Positions 5,268 through 6,643 of a stretch of DNA of 6,643 nt are shown in pieces. The stretch comes from Alphaproteobacteria bacterium UBA2964 (lineage in GTDB: Bacteria > Pseudomonadota > Alphaproteobacteria > MPNO01 > UBA2964): contig DEBE01000226.1 of the NCBI GenBank assembly GCA_002348425.1, forward strand, positions 1-6,643, written 5' to 3'. The position numbers and the translations under genes were made by a program. A model generated the notes under the pieces. The model saw nothing but the letters and a program-made list of their open reading frames with translations. It was not told the origin of the DNA and ran no database searches. Position 1 is the first letter of the stretch, and every line of letters begins with the position of its first letter.

Positions 5268-6643
5268 TTTCTATAATAGCCGCGCCATCGCAGCGTGGAT
5301 CCGATGCACCCTCAACCAAACTATCATTATGCCGAACAACGGCGCCGGCATGCCCCATCATTTCTTCAAAACTACCAACTATTTCGATATCGTGACCGGC
5401 ATCAATTAATTTATCAAAAACAAGTTGCTCGAAACGATTTTCTAATCGCAACTTAGATGTTTCCTCTCCCCAGGTTCTTCCCAGCAGCCAGCGTGGAGCG
5501 GAAATTGACTCTTCTAGTCCCTGCCCAAATTGCACATACCGTGTAAATATTTCTGCTTGGGTTTGTGGTTGCCCTTCACCCCCCATAGTGCCGTATACCA
5601 TGGTTCTTCCGTCCTTTAATTTCGCCATCGCGGGATGAATAGTATGAAAAGGACGCCGAAATGGTATTAATGAGTTTGTCTTACCACTGCCTAGTCCGAA
5701 ACTCGTTCCCCGATTCTGCCATACCACGCCTGTACTAGGCAAAACCAATCCAGAACCAAACTCCCAGTAGATACTTTGGATCAAGCTAACGGCACATCCA
5801 TCACGATCTATTGCCCCAAGCCAAACCGTATCCCCCCGTGGGCCTGGTACTGGCCACGACAATGCATGATTTGGATCAATTTGATCTGCCATATCATCCA
5901 AGACATCTCCAGACAAAAATTCGAGGGGATCAATTGTCATATATTTAGGATCAGAAATATATTTATCACGTACTTTAAAGGCCTGCTTAGTCGCCTCCAC
6001 AATTGTATGGATGTGACCGTAACTCTCGGACCTAAAAACTGGCATTCGATCGATTAATCCAAGAATCATCATTGAAGCGAGGCCCTGGGTTGGAGGAGGC
6101 ATAGTGTATACGGTACCGCATTTTAAAGAGATGGATAAAGGTTTAACTCCAAGAGAGGAATGGCGTCTAAAATCTTCAATCCGCAAAGGGCTTCCACAAG
6201 ACACGAGTTCACTGGCTATCGTTTCTCCTACATCTCCCTGATAGAAATCGTCTAAACCCACCCTGCTCAAATAATCAAGGGTATTTGCCAGAGCGGGAAA
6301 TTTTAAGTTTTGACCAACTTTTGGTATGGTTCCATTTATTAGAAATGTATCGGAAAAACCGCTCGTATCCTTAAGCTCGTTAAACTTTTCTGACAAATTT
6401 CGGTTCAAAGTTCCGGTAACCGGAACCCCTTCACGCGCATACTTAATCGCATCCTCGAACAAACGGGGAAGTGGTATTTTACCTCCGCGACGTTTACTTT
6501 CTTCCAAAGCCATCTGCCACCCTGATACTGCTCCGGCAACAGTTAAAGCGGCTAACGGCCCGCGGGATGGAATATCATCGAGTCCTCTATCTCGATAGAA
6601 ACTCACGTCTGCTTTACGTGCGGCCGCACCACAGGCATCTATT
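5260..6643 (-). CDS. Gamma-glutamyltransferase-family hydrolase (N-terminus beyond the window)
   Basis: About 460 residues of a GGT-family Ntn-hydrolase read leftwards. Members self-cleave before a threonine and then hydrolyse or transfer gamma-glutamyl groups or related amides. Numbering from a GTG at 6606, GDTVWLGAIDRDGCAVSLIQ (258-277) holds the expected nucleophile Thr260 (codon 5829-5827). Other marks are IPSRGPLA (12-19), MPPPTQGLASMM (169-180), FGSGLVLPSTG (283-293), QNRGTSF (297-303), RPFHTIHPAM (318-327) and YGTMGGEGQPQTQ (338-350). The frame stays open upstream of that GTG to the right edge with family-like sequence (IDACGAAARKAD), so the GTG is not the start. Roughly 70-110 N-terminal residues, including any signal peptide, are missing. 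The GDTV form resembles the YwrD-type subgroup rather than the classical TTHxS form. It converges on allH with an 8-nt overlap, so it is a separate transcription unit. Substrate and link to the ureide pathway are unknown. Confidence 0.93.
   Translation of the reverse strand, partial: IDACGAAARKADVSFYRDRGLDDIPSRGPLAALTVAGAVSGWQMALEESKRRGGKIPLPRLFEDAIKYAREGVPVTGTLNRNLSEKFNELKDTSGFSDTFLINGTIPKVGQNLKFPALANTLDYLSRVGLDDFYQGDVGETIASELVSCGSPLRIEDFRRHSSLGVKPLSISLKCGTVYTMPPPTQGLASMMILGLIDRMPVFRSESYGHIHTIVEATKQAFKVRDKYISDPKYMTIDPLEFLSGDVLDDMADQIDPNHALSWPVPGPRGDTVWLGAIDRDGCAVSLIQSIYWEFGSGLVLPSTGVVWQNRGTSFGLGSGKTNSLIPFRRPFHTIHPAMAKLKDGRTMVYGTMGGEGQPQTQAEIFTRYVQFGQGLEESISAPRWLLGRTWGEETSKLRLENRFEQLVFDKLIDAGHDIEIVGSFEEMMGHAGAVVRHNDSLVEGASDPRCDGAAIIEIT

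Noticed and set aside
6604..6606. GTG as the start codon of the gamma-glutamyltransferase
   Set aside because: The frame stays open to the right edge with family-like residues, and the protein would lack the N-terminal part of the GGT fold.

Overview
The window is a compact catabolic gene cluster from a bacterium of moderate, slightly AT-rich composition. Sequence alone does not fix the taxon. An uncultivated, possibly marine, proteobacterium-like organism is a guess, based only on gene content and the mixed base composition. Coding density is close to 100%: no gap between genes exceeds about 21 bases, and no RNA gene, mobile element, CRISPR array or clear promoter was seen.

Plus strand, 1-5267: six genes run in one direction as an apparent operon. 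(1) The C-terminal part of an M20-family amidohydrolase of the allantoate/N-carbamoyl amino acid type, cut by the left edge. (2) A 61-residue stand-alone protein that resembles the extreme C-terminal domain of FdrA. (3) A DUF1116 protein (AllG, formerly YlbE). (4) A shortened FdrA (AllF) that lacks that C-terminal domain. (5) A carbamate kinase (AllK/ArcC-like). (6) A DUF2877 protein (AllH, formerly YlbF). Junctions are tight: gaps of 21 and 16 nt, a 4-nt ATGA overlap, a 12-nt gap and a 14-nt overlap, as expected for co-translation.

In Escherichia coli, FdrA, YlbE and YlbF (AllFGH) together form oxamate carbamoyltransferase, the last carbon-nitrogen step of anaerobic allantoin use. It converts oxalurate and phosphate to oxamate and carbamoyl phosphate. 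The dedicated carbamate kinase (AllK, formerly YbcF) then turns carbamoyl phosphate and ADP into ATP, ammonia and CO2. The same set here, behind a ureido-hydrolysing M20 enzyme, suggests an ATP-yielding ureide (allantoate, ureidoglycolate or oxalurate) degradation pathway. The gene order differs from E. coli, and the C-terminal domain of FdrA is a separate gene two genes upstream of its parent.

Minus strand, 5260-6643: a gamma-glutamyltransferase-family (GGT) Ntn-hydrolase. It converges on the operon and overlaps the end of allH by 8 nt; its N-terminal part lies beyond the right edge. Whether it belongs to the same pathway cannot be told from the window.

The most notable feature is the split, rearranged oxamate carbamoyltransferase system.
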